NCBI GenBank assembly: GCA_026182355.1
Contig: JAPFBL010000240.1
Location: 434,001-498,000, forward strand
Origin: Hermatobates lingyangjiaoensis
Taxonomy: Eukaryota > Arthropoda > Insecta > Hemiptera > Hermatobatidae
Direction of reading: 5' to 3'
DNA: 64,000 nucleotides
Both the position numbers and the translations under genes were made by a program. How positions within the stretch are numbered: position 1 is the first letter of the stretch; each line of letters begins with the position of its first letter. The notes beneath the pieces were generated by a model that was not told where the DNA came from, made no database searches, and was given only the letters and a program-made list of their open reading frames with translations. Positions 34,891 through 45,956 of the stretch are shown here, piece after piece.

Positions 34891-34946
34891 ATCAATATAT
34901 ATCATAAAGCTTTATGTGAAAGCTTTATATATATATATATATATAA
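34841..34946. repeat. (TA)n microsatellite, interrupted
   Basis: Two TA runs separated by CAATCAATATATATCATAAA and GCTTTATGTGAAAGCTTTAT, the latter a short palindrome. Long open frames on both strands here are artefacts of the repeat. Confidence 0.95.
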
Positions 34947-34954
34947 TATATCAC

Positions 34955-35118
34955 TCAAAATTCGAAATAACGATCATGGGTCTCCGGAACGGTTTCCTAA
35001 AGTTGTGTTTCCGGCGTGCTTGATCGTCCATTTTTTTTTCCTGAAGACGGATCATCCGAAAAGTTGAGTTTGTAAGTGTGTCTCTTTCTCTGTGTGTTGC
35101 TTTTCTTCGTCTTTGAGT

Positions 35119-35158
<40 letters not shown>
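34955..35158. repeat. palindrome family D, partial, with TA tract
   Basis: TCCTGAAGACGGATCATCCG AAAAGTTGAG gives CTGAAGA-C-GGA-UCA-UCC-GAAA, the same one-extra-base core. The left arm (ACTCAAAATTCGAAATAACG) is only partly complementary. Confidence 0.7.
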
Positions 35159-35164
<6 letters not shown>

Positions 35165-35221
35165 GTAATGAATTGTCGGCCGTGGGACAGATATATAACA
35201 TAAAAAGGATAAATCGGGATG

Positions 35222-35578
35222 TGGTCAGTTTCTTCCACTTCCAATCAAACTCTCATTGCAGACTTTTCGATTTTATTCAAAATCTTTTTCAAAGGCAAAA
35301 GTAGGAATATTTGAAAATGAACAAACTATTACAAATTATATTACTAAAACAATATGGAAGATTAAACTATTCAAATGATTTTAAATTTGATTCCAAAATT
35401 TGATTCAAATTTTGAATAGTTTAACCTTCTATATTGTTTTAGTAATGTAATTTGTAATAGTTTGTTCATTTCCAAATATTCCTACTTTTGCCTTTGAAAA
35501 AGATTTTGAATAAAATGGAAATATCGGCAATGAGAGTTTGATTAGAAGTGGAAGAAACTGACCGCAGCCCGATTCATC
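35222..35578. repeat. large palindrome, ~357 bp, family B relative
   Basis: Arms of about 175 bases: TGGTCAGTTTCTTCCACTTC, CAATCAAACTCTCATTGC, then CCTTTTTCAAAGGCAAAAGT-type text down to ATTTTAAATTTGATTCC at the apex, and back with a few mismatches. CCTTTGAAAAAGATTTTGAA carries the decayed core. Confidence 0.9.
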
Positions 35579-36535
35579 TAGTATTTAATAGATGAAAGGA
35601 AACCAAATAGTTCACCATATTTTTCTGAGAGTCACAAGTTGTTAACTGTGACCTTGATTTGCACATAACATAAATGAGATGCTTGAATATTAATAGATCT
35701 AATAAAAAGAATAAAATGTAATAACTTTACAGAAAAATATGAAAATACGACCCATTCACAGAATTACTTATGATATGATATTAACGATCTAGGAAAATTA
35801 GAATGCATTGTTCATATATTCGAGTCAATTATTATCGAGTCAATATTATAATTTTATGAACTGATAAAGACAAGTATGTAATTGAAGAAATTTTCATCAT
35901 TTCTGAAGTATTATTAAATATTTGGTAATTATTTTAGTTACTTGTGTAATTTAATTTTGAAAACATCTTTTTGAACCCATAACTGCTATTTGTGAAAACA
36001 AATTTTTAAATATCTTGTGGAACTATTCTAAGCAATTTTTATGAATTATTTTTCCTGTTTTCAGTTAATGAGTGAGTAATTATTTTCTCAAATATCTAGT
36101 GTAATTGCCAAATTATTTTGGTCAACGATTTGATCCACCTTCAGGTTACATTTTCACAATGTGCATAATCTAAACACTACGTCTAAAAACTATTTACTGT
36201 AGTTTTAAGTTTACTTCTTTTATATCCATCTTCATTTATTCGCAAACTCTGGAGGACGGTTAACAAAAGTGTTGCCACAAGACGTACTCTTAAACTAAAT
36301 ACGCATGGTAGAATCATGTTGTAGATTGGCAACAATGAATTTGAACCCGATTCCTGGTGATCTAACAGTTCAATTATATGATTAAATGTGTAAATACTTC
36401 TAAATGCATGTAATTTACGGCTGAAGGAACAAAACAATACAACAAACTTGACTTAGGGCAAAAGTTGTCACAAATGTATATCTTTCACTTTTAGTTCTAT
36501 TCTAGGGGTGAAAAGTATAGTTCATTTATTATTTG
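35579..36535. other. AT-rich sequence without a gene
   Basis: A minus-strand frame at 36183-36437 is unrecognised and lacks splice support. Nothing else. Confidence 0.4.
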
Positions 36536-36800
36536 GTACCCGTTTTAGTAGTCAGCGATGCACATTACCGGGTTGATACTACATTGGGAGTCCGAATTTT
36601 GTCCAGTACAATTATATTTCGAGTAGAGTTCTTTAATGAGTATCTGACATCGTGCAGGCTTGGAATAGTCGGCTTGACGTTTATTCGTGGAACGACATAC
36701 TCAGATTTGTTCACTTCCCATGTAAAGAAACCGAGAGGCAGATTGAGAATCTAACCATGGATCTACCAGTTCAGAGGCGAGCATACAAGCCACTTGGCTA
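36536..36800 (-). mobile_element. tRNA-derived SINE S, old copy
   Basis: Reverse orientation: the tail (ACATTGGGAGTCC) comes first, then a complement of TCTGACATCGT..AGGCTTGG and at the far end CCACTTGGCTACTCTG, the complement of a tRNA A-box-like head. Roughly 75% like the copy at 39599. Confidence 0.65.
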
Positions 36801-36989
36801 CTCTGTCTTCGATTCAACATTATTTAAACTAATTTTTTTTTTGTGTCCACACCATCCTTGAGTGCTGATTTAATAGTAGAAATGAGGTTTATTTGTTGTT
36901 TCTCGCCAAGTTTTAGTAATGGGCAAACCAAATTATAGCCTATTACGAATTGGAGTCAGATGGAGATTAACAGATTCTGTGTTTGCATT

Positions 36990-37240
36990 TAGTACTGTAG
37001 ATTGGTGGTTCAAATTTTGGCCATGAACTGGATATTTTGTGTCGACGATGGAAAGTATTGTGAAACCATCCCTGAGAGAGGGTATAACAATGTCATTTCC
37101 GAGACTAAATCATGTCAAGTACTCGTCAAAGATCCCTAATGTAATAAATTTCAGTAAGGTAAAATGTAGATTTCCAACGAAGTATTAGTTTGGTAATGTA
37201 GTACACCTATATCTAGGATGAGTGTCACATTTTAAATGTG
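36990..37240 (+). mobile_element. SINE S, very diverged copy
   Basis: ATCATGTCAAGTACTCGTCA AAGATCCCTAAT matches the SINE body. The head is hardly recognisable. Confidence 0.45.
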
Positions 37241-37289
37241 CCACAATTTTCTTCCCTAGTCCAACACGAATAGTGGAAACCTAACAAAC

Positions 37290-37475
37290 CCCATTACAGC
37301 TGGCGGATTCCTCCTGAGTCGTTAGTTTTAGGACCATCATAGTATTCATGTGATTTGGTCGTCCCCCAAGGGAAGGGGGAGGCCGGGACCAGAAGTGTCC
37401 CCCGTATGGCTACCCCTGAAATTTGTAAACTGGGAGTAATTCCCTAATAAAGAATTTTCCATTCCATACCATTCT
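37290..37475 (+). repeat. GC-rich fragment with short 3' repeats, possible retroposon end
   Basis: GGTCGTCCCCCAAGGGAAGG and GGCCGGGACC precede AATAAAGAATTTTCCATTCC ATACCATTC. The polyadenylation signal AATAAA and the CCATTC repeats suggest the 3' end of a retroposed element. Confidence 0.4.
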
Positions 37476-38344
37476 ATGGATTAATGACATAAACTTAAAA
37501 ACTTATTTATGAATATAATGGAGACTATTTGAAGAACTATCTGAGTGGCGAGGAATGAATGAGGAGCCGGCAAGTCCACTACAAAGCGGCGATTGTTTGG
37601 TGGCCTTGCTTTCCCAGGCGGTCAGTCAGGTATTCCACTGACACCTAACCTCATTGACCAGGTTCATGAAGCACTACCGTCTCAGGTAGTCAGTGTGGTC
37701 CTTTCCATTCAAGTCGACCTGACAATACCTCTTTTCTTTTGTTCAACATCACTTTAAAATTCTTTTTTCCAACAAAACTTCTTATTCTGGCCACGCGTGC
37801 AAACTATACTTCTCAAGTTGTCCTCCTGCAATGCATAAAGGCTGGATTAGCCTCCTTCTTCTATTCATCCATTTACCACACGCGAAAGCATTTTTCGACT
37901 CAATTTGAAATATAATGGTGAAATTGTTTAATCATTGCTCATACAATATGCCGGTCAATTATACAATGCTACAATAATAAAAACCTTCTCGTATTATACA
38001 AAACGAAGTTATCATTTAATTTAAACGGTATAACAAAAGCCACTTTCTTTAAAAGCACTATATTGCATTTAAATCATTTATGATTTTAGCCAAGTTTACA
38101 TACATAACTAAAGTATAAAGCCAATGAAGTCTAATGTTTGAGGGTCGTTTTACGAATCTACAAGAAATAACTAATATCGAATTCAGAGTAACATCTCGCT
38201 ACATCACAGTTTAGTTAGTGCTGATTTTCTTAAAAAATTATACCGGTATATATAATTTTGTATGACATATTTCCAACAATATCAAGGAATTATGCAATGT
38301 ATAACAGTATATTAATTTAGGGAAATAAAAAACATCAATATATA
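37476..38344. other. no gene recognised
   Basis: A stretch at 37540-37740 (GGAGCCGGCAAGTCCAC and GGCGGTCAGTCAGGTATTCC) is richer in G and C and may be an old element. The rest is plain AT-rich DNA. Confidence 0.35.
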
Positions 38345-39145
38345 CATTTTTTGATAAAAATACGATCCAAAATGGACAAATAAAGTTGAATGTTGATAAA
38401 GAAACATAGAAAAATTAAAAAAATACGCTTAAATCCTTTCGTTATTGATTTGAACCGTGTCTCTTACAGTCTCTAATTTTCGGTTTGAACGGTTTTCAGG
38501 AGAGATAAAGAGGGGGAAATCAAACACACTGGTACAGAGACGGTTGGAGACTAACAATGTTGCCGCATATACACCCGGTTATACAGAATTAGGTAGACAA
38601 CAATCAAATTAAAATTAAGTTTAGAATAGGGAATGTGAAAGAAATAATAAACAAAAGAAACTGGGAGGGATGAACAGAGAAAGTAATACGTAAAGAAAAG
38701 TAAAGGACTAAGTTTTAATAAAAATATTATAAAATAAATAATAATATTAACATTAATTGAATAAAATAATTAAATTATAAAAAAAATTGTTTTATTATAT
38801 TTTTATTAAAGCTTACTTCTTTACCTTTATTTACGTATTACTTCCTCTAATCATATCTCTCAGTTTTTTTATTTATTATTTCTTTCACATTCCTTATCTA
38901 AACTTAATTTTAATTTCATTGTTGTCTACCTTATTCTCTGTAACTGGGTGCATATGCGGCAACATTGTTAGTCTTCAACAGTCTCTGTACCAGTGTGCTT
39001 CGTTTCCACCTCTAGTCTCTCTTGAACACGGTTCAAATCAATAACGAAAGGATTTAAGTGTATTTTTTTTAATTTTTCTATGTTTCTTGATCAACATTGA
39101 ACTTTATTTGTTCATTTTGGATCGTATTTTTATCCAAAATGTATA
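38345..39145. repeat. large ~800-bp palindrome, family C
   Basis: Arms of about 380 bases: ATTTTTTGATAAAAATACGA TCCAAAATGGACAAATAAAG ... AGAATTAGGTAGACAACAAT ... TAATAAAAATATTATAAAA, a short AT-rich apex near 38740-38770, and the complement out to 39145. Identity is about 88-90%. The left arm read backwards gives CTGAAAACCGTTCAAACCGA AAATTAG, a decayed ribozyme-like core. Confidence 0.9.
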
Positions 39146-39585
39146 TATTGATTTGCAAACTTTGTATTATTTAAGCAATACATATGCACTTTGTAGCCTG
39201 ATAAAAAGCACAAATAAGAATTATTTCATACTGCAGCATAAATTGAAAGAAATTGTAAACGTTCTATGTGCTACTAATGTTCTAGGTGTCTGATGTGATG
39301 CTGAACATACATTATAAGATTTTGGACAAGTTGATAAGTTGGGTGGTTTTTCTTTACTATAACTAACACATAACCTTTAATGTAAACAAGCTTAATTTTG
39401 CCTATGGTTTTGATATATACTCAAGGTTTCATAAAAAAAAAAGCATGACTAAGGGTAATAAGAGGGTGGGAATGTTCATAAGGGTTATAAAATATCACTC
39501 CTACTTCACTGATTTTATCTAACTTGAAGAAGACTTAGAAAAGTAAAATCTGTGATAAACGAGAAAATATTGTGCATGGAAGACT
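39146..39585. other. AT-rich sequence without a gene
   Basis: Nothing recognised. 39586-39598 is the left target duplication of the SINE that follows. Confidence 0.4.
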
Positions 39586-39598
39586 TAGTCCTGAAGCT

Positions 39599-39931
39599 GG
39601 GGTTCAGGCTAGCTCAGTGGTTGGTTACGTGCTCGCCTCTGAACTGATAGGACCGGGGTTTGATCCCCACCTGGCCCTCGATATATTCACGCGGGAGGTG
39701 AATAAATCTGAGCACGTCGTCCCTCGGAGAAGGACGTTAAACTGTCGGTCCCGAGCCTGTACGATGTGAGGTACTCGTTAAAGATCCCTACTCTAAATAC
39801 ACTTGAATTAGGCAAAATTTAGGACTCCCACTGTAGAATCAATCTTCATTGTGTGGTATCAGAAAGGGCCAATGCTCGGCCTACGTGTGTTCCCTTGTGG
39901 GACTACCACTGCAACGTAACCTAACCTAACC
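39599..39931 (+). mobile_element. tRNA-derived SINE S, complete, with 13-bp target duplication
   Basis: The head GGCTAGCTCAGTGGTTGG (A-box) and GGGGTTTGATCCCC (B-box) are tRNA-like. The body includes GAATAAATCTGAGCACGTCG, TACTCGTTAAAGATCCCTA and GACTCCCACTGTAGAATC. It ends AACCTAACCTAACC. TAGTCCTGAAGCT flanks both sides (39586-39598, 39932-39944), proving a retroposed insertion of 333 bp. Probably transcribed by RNA polymerase III and mobilised by a LINE. Confidence 0.93.
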
Positions 39932-40037
39932 TAGTCCTGAAGCTATAATTGCAATAAACAAAATTATAAGCTGCACTAGCATATAATTTAGATTTATATG
40001 CATTAAATTAAATCAATTACATTAATTTGATCTAGCA

Positions 40038-40703
40038 CGGGGGTGAGCAACCTCTGGCACGCGTGCCAAACTTGGCACGCCGATGACTTGTCACTGGCAG
40101 GCAAGAGCACAGGTTACCCTAAGCACAGACAAAAAACAAACTAATTTCCTTGGGGTATAAGCTTTCATGCCATGATAGTACGTATAAGTACGTCTGTTTA
40201 AAAAACCTAGCAACAGCTTTGCTAACCATGCTTTTGTCTACATATGCTTACGAATCTTTGTTCTCAATTATGAACTTGGTTTAGTCTCGTAACAGCAGTA
40301 GCATGACATATGAATCTAGTGCTGCATGCATATCCTTCAATGTTACTAAATCTAAACCCGATGTAAAATCTCTGTCATCAGTTACGCAGCAGCAGAAGTC
40401 TCACTGACAGTATATAAAAGGAGTCAACAAGTTTTCTTTGTTTAGCTTTATCTGTTGTATTCTATTAAAGTCACAAAAGCTTAAATTCTGTTGAATTGTA
40501 CTTCTGAGGTTTAAATAATTTTTTTTTCTGTTTTTTTATACTACGTTTTACTGCACTGAGGTAATTTATTATTTTTTCGTTTAAAAAGTTCTTAAGAGAT
40601 ACCAAATATATTCTAAAAAAAAAATGGTCGGCACGTTGAAAAAGTTTATGTCAGAAACTTAGCTGATTTTGGCACGCACTCTCAAAAAGGTTGCCCACCC
40701 CTG
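40038..40703. mobile_element. hAT-type MITE, 666 bp, with target duplication
   Basis: Ends CGGGGGTGAGCAACC and GGTTGCCCACCCCTG, target ATCTAGCA on both sides (40030-40037, 40704-40711). It is the same family as 24556-24937 in opposite orientation, with a longer interior that contains no transposase frame. Confidence 0.9.
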
Positions 40704-40711
40704 ATCTAGCA

Positions 40712-41159
40712 TTAAATCTAGATTTATCTTATTGCACCATCTTGAAAACTCATATCTTGAATGTATTTGATACATTTTTACAAGAAATTTTATCAGTTTT
40801 TAGAGACCATATAGAAAATATTGTATTGAGTTTTTTAAACAATTGATTTAAAAATTTGTCTACAAAAATTAACACAAATGTATAGTAAAATTAAAATTTC
40901 ATTTTTTTTTAATTATTTGATATTTTGATTTGAACAAGTTTAGAAATTTAAATCCCACAATTAGCTTAAAATATATTATATTTTCAGGACATTTTAAAAA
41001 ATGCAGATGCAAACTTAACGGATCTAATATATTTCATTGGATCATTTTCAAATGTCAATCACGTATTTCGGCTAAGTTTGGTAACAGTAGCAGGCCAATG
41101 AAAAAAATACATGTGGTATGAAGTTTGGCCGTTTGTAAAATGAGCAATGTAGATTGGGA
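40712..41159. other. AT-rich sequence without a gene
   Basis: No feature recognised. The plus-strand frame 40930-41121 has no supporting context. Confidence 0.4.
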
Positions 41160-41345
41160 ATCCTAAATTCTGGCTAGCTAAGTGTATTTAGAGTAGGGAT
41201 CTTTAACGCGTAACTAACATCATCCGAAACTAACAGTTTGGGACTGTGTGAATAAATTGTGGGTTAGAGTGTGTATTGCAAGAAAGATCTGCCAATCAGA
41301 GGCGGGCACGTAAGCCACTGGGCTTTCCTGTTCAGTGGCTTACTG
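41160..41345 (-). mobile_element. SINE S, diverged, reverse orientation
   Basis: TGTATTTAGAGTAGGGATCT TTAACG is the complement of the SINE body. The far end GGGCACGTAAGCCACTGGGC is the complement of the tRNA-like head. Confidence 0.65.
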
Positions 41346-41961
41346 GCCAAGGAAAAATCACATATTTAACTGGCTTTAATTACTTGTTCCTTAATTTTAA
41401 AATAAAACAGTTAAATTATAAAAATAAAATACTCAGAATTTATCTTTAAAAATAAATGTTTATATTTGGTGAGAGCATTTACAAATGAAACTGAAGTACG
41501 TAGACAAGCTTACAATTTGAATGATTTTACAAAAAAAATTATAAGGGCTAAATAATAGTATATTGCGTCAGCAGCCTAATAAAATTACGTGATATGTGTT
41601 ACGTAAATTTGTAAAAGTCAATAGTTCAAAGATGACTGTATTTATAGCTGAAATATATTTATAATTTTAGTAGGTTTATTGAAGAACCAGAATAATATTC
41701 CTTAAGTGTTATATTCATATGAAATAATGAATGTTTCTTTTATAATTCTAATGAAAGAAGTATTGGATGCTAAATTCAGTTTATATCTAACAAATGCATT
41801 AATTCGTGCGATATTTAGAGACTTTTGTTAGAAAGAGATAGAGATTTGTTTTAAATATTTTATTAGTTATAATACATAGATGTTAATGAGAGAGAAAGAA
41901 ACACTTTTACTTATGCATTATGATAACAATATTTCATAATAAATACGTGGAACAAAAATCA
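41346..41961. other. AT-rich sequence without a gene
   Basis: Nothing recognised. Confidence 0.4.
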
Positions 41962-42143
41962 ACGTCCAAACCACAGTAAGAAATCAGAAAAAAAGACTAA
42001 GATCTTTCAACGGTAACAAGCAATCTTTGTCAGAGTTAAATCTGCCAAATCAGTCGAGATTTGACTCTGAGGAAGACCGCTTGTTACGTTTGAAAGGTCT
42101 TAGTATTTTTTTCTCATTTCTTACTGTGGTTTGGATGTTGATG
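41962..42143. repeat. palindrome family A, variant subfamily
   Basis: Outer ends AATCAACGTCCAAACCACAG and the complement; the core reads CTGAGGA with GACCGCTTGTTACGTTTGAA, weaker than in other copies. Shares outer arms with 33118-33200. Confidence 0.85.
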
Positions 42144-42171
42144 TTTTATGATAAAATTATAAATAAATAAA

Positions 42172-42352
42172 AAGATTTCACATAAACACGTGAAATAACA
42201 ATCAATGATCAAACCACAATAAGAAATGGGAAAATAAGACTAAGATGTTTCAACCGTAGCAAGCGGTCTTCATCAGAGTCAAAAACCCAACTTGTTACGG
42301 TTGAAAGATCTTAGTCTTGTTTTCCCATTTCTTATTGTGGTTTGATTAATGA
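42172..42352. repeat. palindrome family A, tail on the left
   Basis: AAGATTTCACATAAACACGT then arms GATCAAACCACAATAAGAAA and the complement. The apex is collapsed: part of the right arm (CTGACGAAGACCG) is missing, so the core is on one strand only. Confidence 0.88.
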
Positions 42353-44183
42353 TAAAATTATGTACTTATATCTGAAAATTTACAGTATGGAATTTCTAAG
42401 AATTAAATTAAAACTAGTGAATCGGAATAGATTAAAAAATTTCAGATATGATCTTTTATACGTATCCTTCAGCACATCTATTAAACCAAGTATGAAATCA
42501 TATTTAAATGTCTGGAACACTTAAATAAAACTTGTATGAAGTTATGTTTTCCGTTTATAATTGCTTATGAGATTTGATTTGTTTCTATTTATGATAAGCT
42601 GTAAAAGACTAACCTTGCTTGTAAAATCAGAGCCATTTCCTCCTTCTCAAGACGGTGTTATTATCTACTTTAATGCAGCAACTGTCAGCCACAGTATTAA
42701 AATGTATACGAAGTACATCATAATTTATGGTTATTAGATTTATCCTATGTTGTTTTTAAATTCGAAGTATTTAAAATTACATACAGGTTCCACCAAAAAC
42801 AACTATAGTCATCCCTCAGTTCCTGATTGTAATCCATTCCAGATGGGCATTCAACAACTGAATTGCACGAGATCCGAAGTGAGTTTACCCATTAAAACAA
42901 TTTAATCATTTCCAAGACTAGAAAGCGACTTTTTTTTTAAAAAAAAAATATTTTAAATTATTTTAAAACATAATGTATTAAGAGAGCAGCTTATATTTAA
43001 AATAAACGTAGTTTATCACAAATGAATATTTTTACCTGGTGATTAGAAGATGTCATATGAAGGTGGTTGTCGAGGAGAGAGGAGTTAGGGAGGTTATTAC
43101 CTTTCTGACAAGAACTTATTTAATGTGACTTGTTTCTGTCTTCTGGACAGATCTTTGTGTCGAGTGTCAGATGATAACGTCATTAAAAGAACCCAAAGCG
43201 TGTTCAAGTATCGAAATTTGTACTACAACCTACCCGGGGTGGTCGTAAGATTGCCCCCCCCCCCCCCCCCCCTACTGGCCGTTGATAATCTGTTAACCTG
43301 TTAAAATTGCAGAAAATCTCCAAAATATTTAGTTTCAAGGAATTACAATCAAAGATCTAATTTTATACTGTTGTTATTGGTCCCAAATTTTCATCTTATT
43401 ACAGTATTCTTATAAATATACAGTCATCATCAAAAAAAAAAACCAAAGATACAAAAACGTATAATTCAAATTATAAAAAAATCGTTAAATTAAATGAACT
43501 GGCTACGCAAACAAATATAATAAACTTTCATCCCACTTGAAAAGCAAGTTTTGAAAAATTTAAAATACATTTATTTTTAACAAATATTACAGTTGTAAAA
43601 TCCGTTTAAAAGTAGTAATACACACATAAAAACAATTACGACCTTAAAAAGTCATTTTGTTATACATTTTCAATCTTTTTGTTAGGTTTTTATTGCTTTA
43701 ATTTTTTCCTATTTTTTATTTTTAGACCTTCAAAATACCGCTTCCTGGAACGAGCCACCCGGGGCGGCATATTTCATGTTTTTATAATTTCTCTCTAATA
43801 ATAGAAAACATATTAGTAATGTATACAGTATAATGTATGCTATACTGCATAGTATACTGTATACTAACGCAATTAAGTAGTAACTAATTGATAACGCATC
43901 AGAGAATGTTGCTTAACATTTGAGTTAATTTGATTATTTGAAATTAATTAATTATGATTCCATATCTGGTTTTATGATTGATATTTATTGTTTTTAACGG
44001 ATTATCTTATAGTATAGTTGGGTTTCAATTACAACATATGTTTTGATGTAATCTTGTAATTTTCATTAATAAACTGATAAGGATACTTGATTGAGTTTAT
44101 GTCATAGTTATTAGGAATTTTACTTGATACAATTTTAAATTATGCAAAACACAACACAGAGAAAAGATAAAATGCATACTTAC
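42353..44183. other. mostly unannotated DNA
   Basis: Includes a GC-richer patch at 42800-42900, a poly-C run at 43254-43272, TATACTGTATACTAACGCAA-type local palindromes near 43820-43870 and no recognised exon. Confidence 0.4.
43254..43272. repeat. poly-C run, 19 bases
   Basis: Nineteen consecutive C in AT-rich surroundings, directly after GGTCGTAAGATTG. It may be a true homopolymer or an assembly feature. Confidence 0.95.
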
Positions 44184-44285
44184 TAAATTCAATATTTCGA
44201 ACTGTTTTTCATCATCTGGAAAAGACTGGAAGACAGGACGAAGTGAGAGAGGTCTCCTCACGTTGAAGGACGTAGCGGTAGTCAT
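44184..44285 (-). CDS. candidate coding exon, possibly a first exon
   Basis: From ATG at 44285: MTTATSFNVRRPLSLRPVFQ then SFPDDEKQFEILNL, ending at a consensus donor GTAAGT in phase 0. Composition is clearly more coding-like than the flanks. The phase would allow splicing to the HES basic-region exon 14 kb away, but the join is not characteristic, so it may belong to another gene. Confidence 0.45.
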
Positions 44286-44710
44286 TTGATACAGTCAGAT
44301 TTGATTTAGTGACTAGTTCATGACATGCTATATTTCATTAGGCTCAAAGTAAATGCATTTTTATGATAGTTTTAAAATATACCTCAAAGTAATGATAAAT
44401 CTGTCTTTTCTTAAGAAGTTTGAAGTAATTTGATACATCAGCTATAATTTTTGAAAAAATAAAAAAAAAGTTGTCATTGAGATTTACCCCAAAAACGTAT
44501 TCCATCTAACCTAAGAAGATTTTCCTTTGTTTATTTGATAAAAAACAGAAAATGGAGGGTTTTGTAGAAGATTTTACTTAAAAGAGACAGGATGTGCTCA
44601 GATAGGCAGTAGTCTTGGCGAGAAAACGTTTTGTAAACGGATTTAACGGTTGCATCAGGTATTATGTGACATCCGGCACCAGTTCGAGAGAACACTCAAA
44701 GGGCTCTTAC

Positions 44711-44738
44711 CTGAAGCAACCTGCTGCTCTAGCACCTC
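44711..44738 (-). CDS. candidate short exon upstream of 44184-44285
   Basis: Acceptor tttgtcattgccag, donor GTAAGAG; 28 nt reading GAG GTG CTA GAG CAG.. A more distal acceptor would give a longer frame in a different phase. Included because strong sites on both sides sit in a GC-rich island near another candidate exon. Confidence 0.2.
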
Positions 44739-45088
44739 CTGGCAATGACAAAGAACTTCTACTTCATTCAATCACCTTACAAGGTTTATTTTTTTTTTAA
44801 ACTGAAAATTCATTTACCGGTCAGCACTGTTTTCTTCTCTAATGCAAACATGCAGTGGGCACAGAATAAATGAGGAGTTACTAGGAGTTCTGATTATCAC
44901 CAAAGATTTGAATTACTATCATATTACTATTATCATGACTCGACAATACACAATCAGCTGGGTATTACTACTAGAAAACGAGCTTTCGGCATTCCAAGGT
45001 CATCTTCAAGTTGTTGCTAGCTTAACAGATTGTTACTATTTCTAAATCTGTAATGAGTCTGAAGAAATAACCTGAAGATGGCCTAGAG

Positions 45089-45540
45089 CATTGTTTCCCA
45101 AAGTGGGAAGTACTGCCCCCCTGGGGGCGGTGCTTTGATATTGGAGGGGCGGTAATGCAGAAAGTAGCAGAGATTCTATTTCCATAAATTGAAAATGTTC
45201 ATGCAATATAATTTCTAAATTTAAGTGAAAACACGACATGTAAACTTCTAGGAAACGTTTTCTTAAAATTATTTGTTTTGATAATTCATTTTTATGTTAA
45301 AAGTATATTCTAACCTAAGTTTCTTTTATTGTGTATTAATTCTTTTGTACAAATATGCTATGAAACAATACATCTATTGGATTCTAAATAAATATTCCAT
45401 TAGTAATTATTTTAATTTAATTATTAAAATGTTACTCATTTGGTTATTTAGTCTAGGAATCTGATTATTATTCAAGGGTGTTGAGTTATAGGTTTATGGA
45501 CCCAAGGGGGCGGTCACTCGAAAAAGTTTGGAAAACACTG
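45089..45540. mobile_element. hAT-type MITE, 452 bp, with target duplication
   Basis: Ends CATTGTTTCCCAAAGTGGG and AAAGTTTGGAAAACACTG; the 8-base target GCCTAGAG is on both sides (45081-45088, 45541-45548). The CCCCCCTGGGGGCGGTG motif near the end is typical of such MITEs. Different family from 24556. Confidence 0.9.
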
Positions 45541-45643
45541 GCCTAGAGGGACCAAAATATTGTTTTACGTAAAAGATAAGTAGCAGATAATGTTATTTTA
45601 GTTGATATAATAATAACATATGGTATATAAAACTTAGGTGGCT

Positions 45644-45792
45644 TACTAGAGCGTACCCTGGAACTACTAATTTACTGTGTTTATTTCAAGTCTCTAGAAA
45701 TCTACTACTGGGGCAAATTAAAGCTATTAATCTGCTGTTTTCAGCAGAGAAAATATCCTACCTACATGTGCTAAAATAATAAAGGTGATTAT
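45644..45792 (+). repeat. left copy of an inverted pair; source of the captured apex?
   Basis: CTTACTAGAGCGTACCCTGG ... AAAATAATAAAGGTGATTAT is complementary to 46099-46256 with about 93% identity. Confidence 0.85.
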
Positions 45793-45956
45793 TGAAAACC
45801 ATCAACAAACTAAACGAAATAAAATCATTGAGAGGAAAAATACAGAAGAAAATTCAAAAACTGACTACATTATTTTGACAACAGCAGAAGATCGACAGTA
45901 GTGACTTTGTGTGTGTTCTTCTATGTGTTTTTTCTATGTGTTTTATATATTATATA

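Noticed and set aside
34799..35244. Open frames on both strands rich in Tyr-Ile
   Set aside because: They are translations of (TA)n and palindrome arms, not proteins.
39605..39675. tRNA gene in the SINE head
   Set aside because: A- and B-box are present but the element has a 333-bp retroposed structure with a target duplication.
43254..43272. G-quadruplex on the minus strand
   Set aside because: A plain 19-base homopolymer may be an assembly artefact; no spaced G-runs around it.
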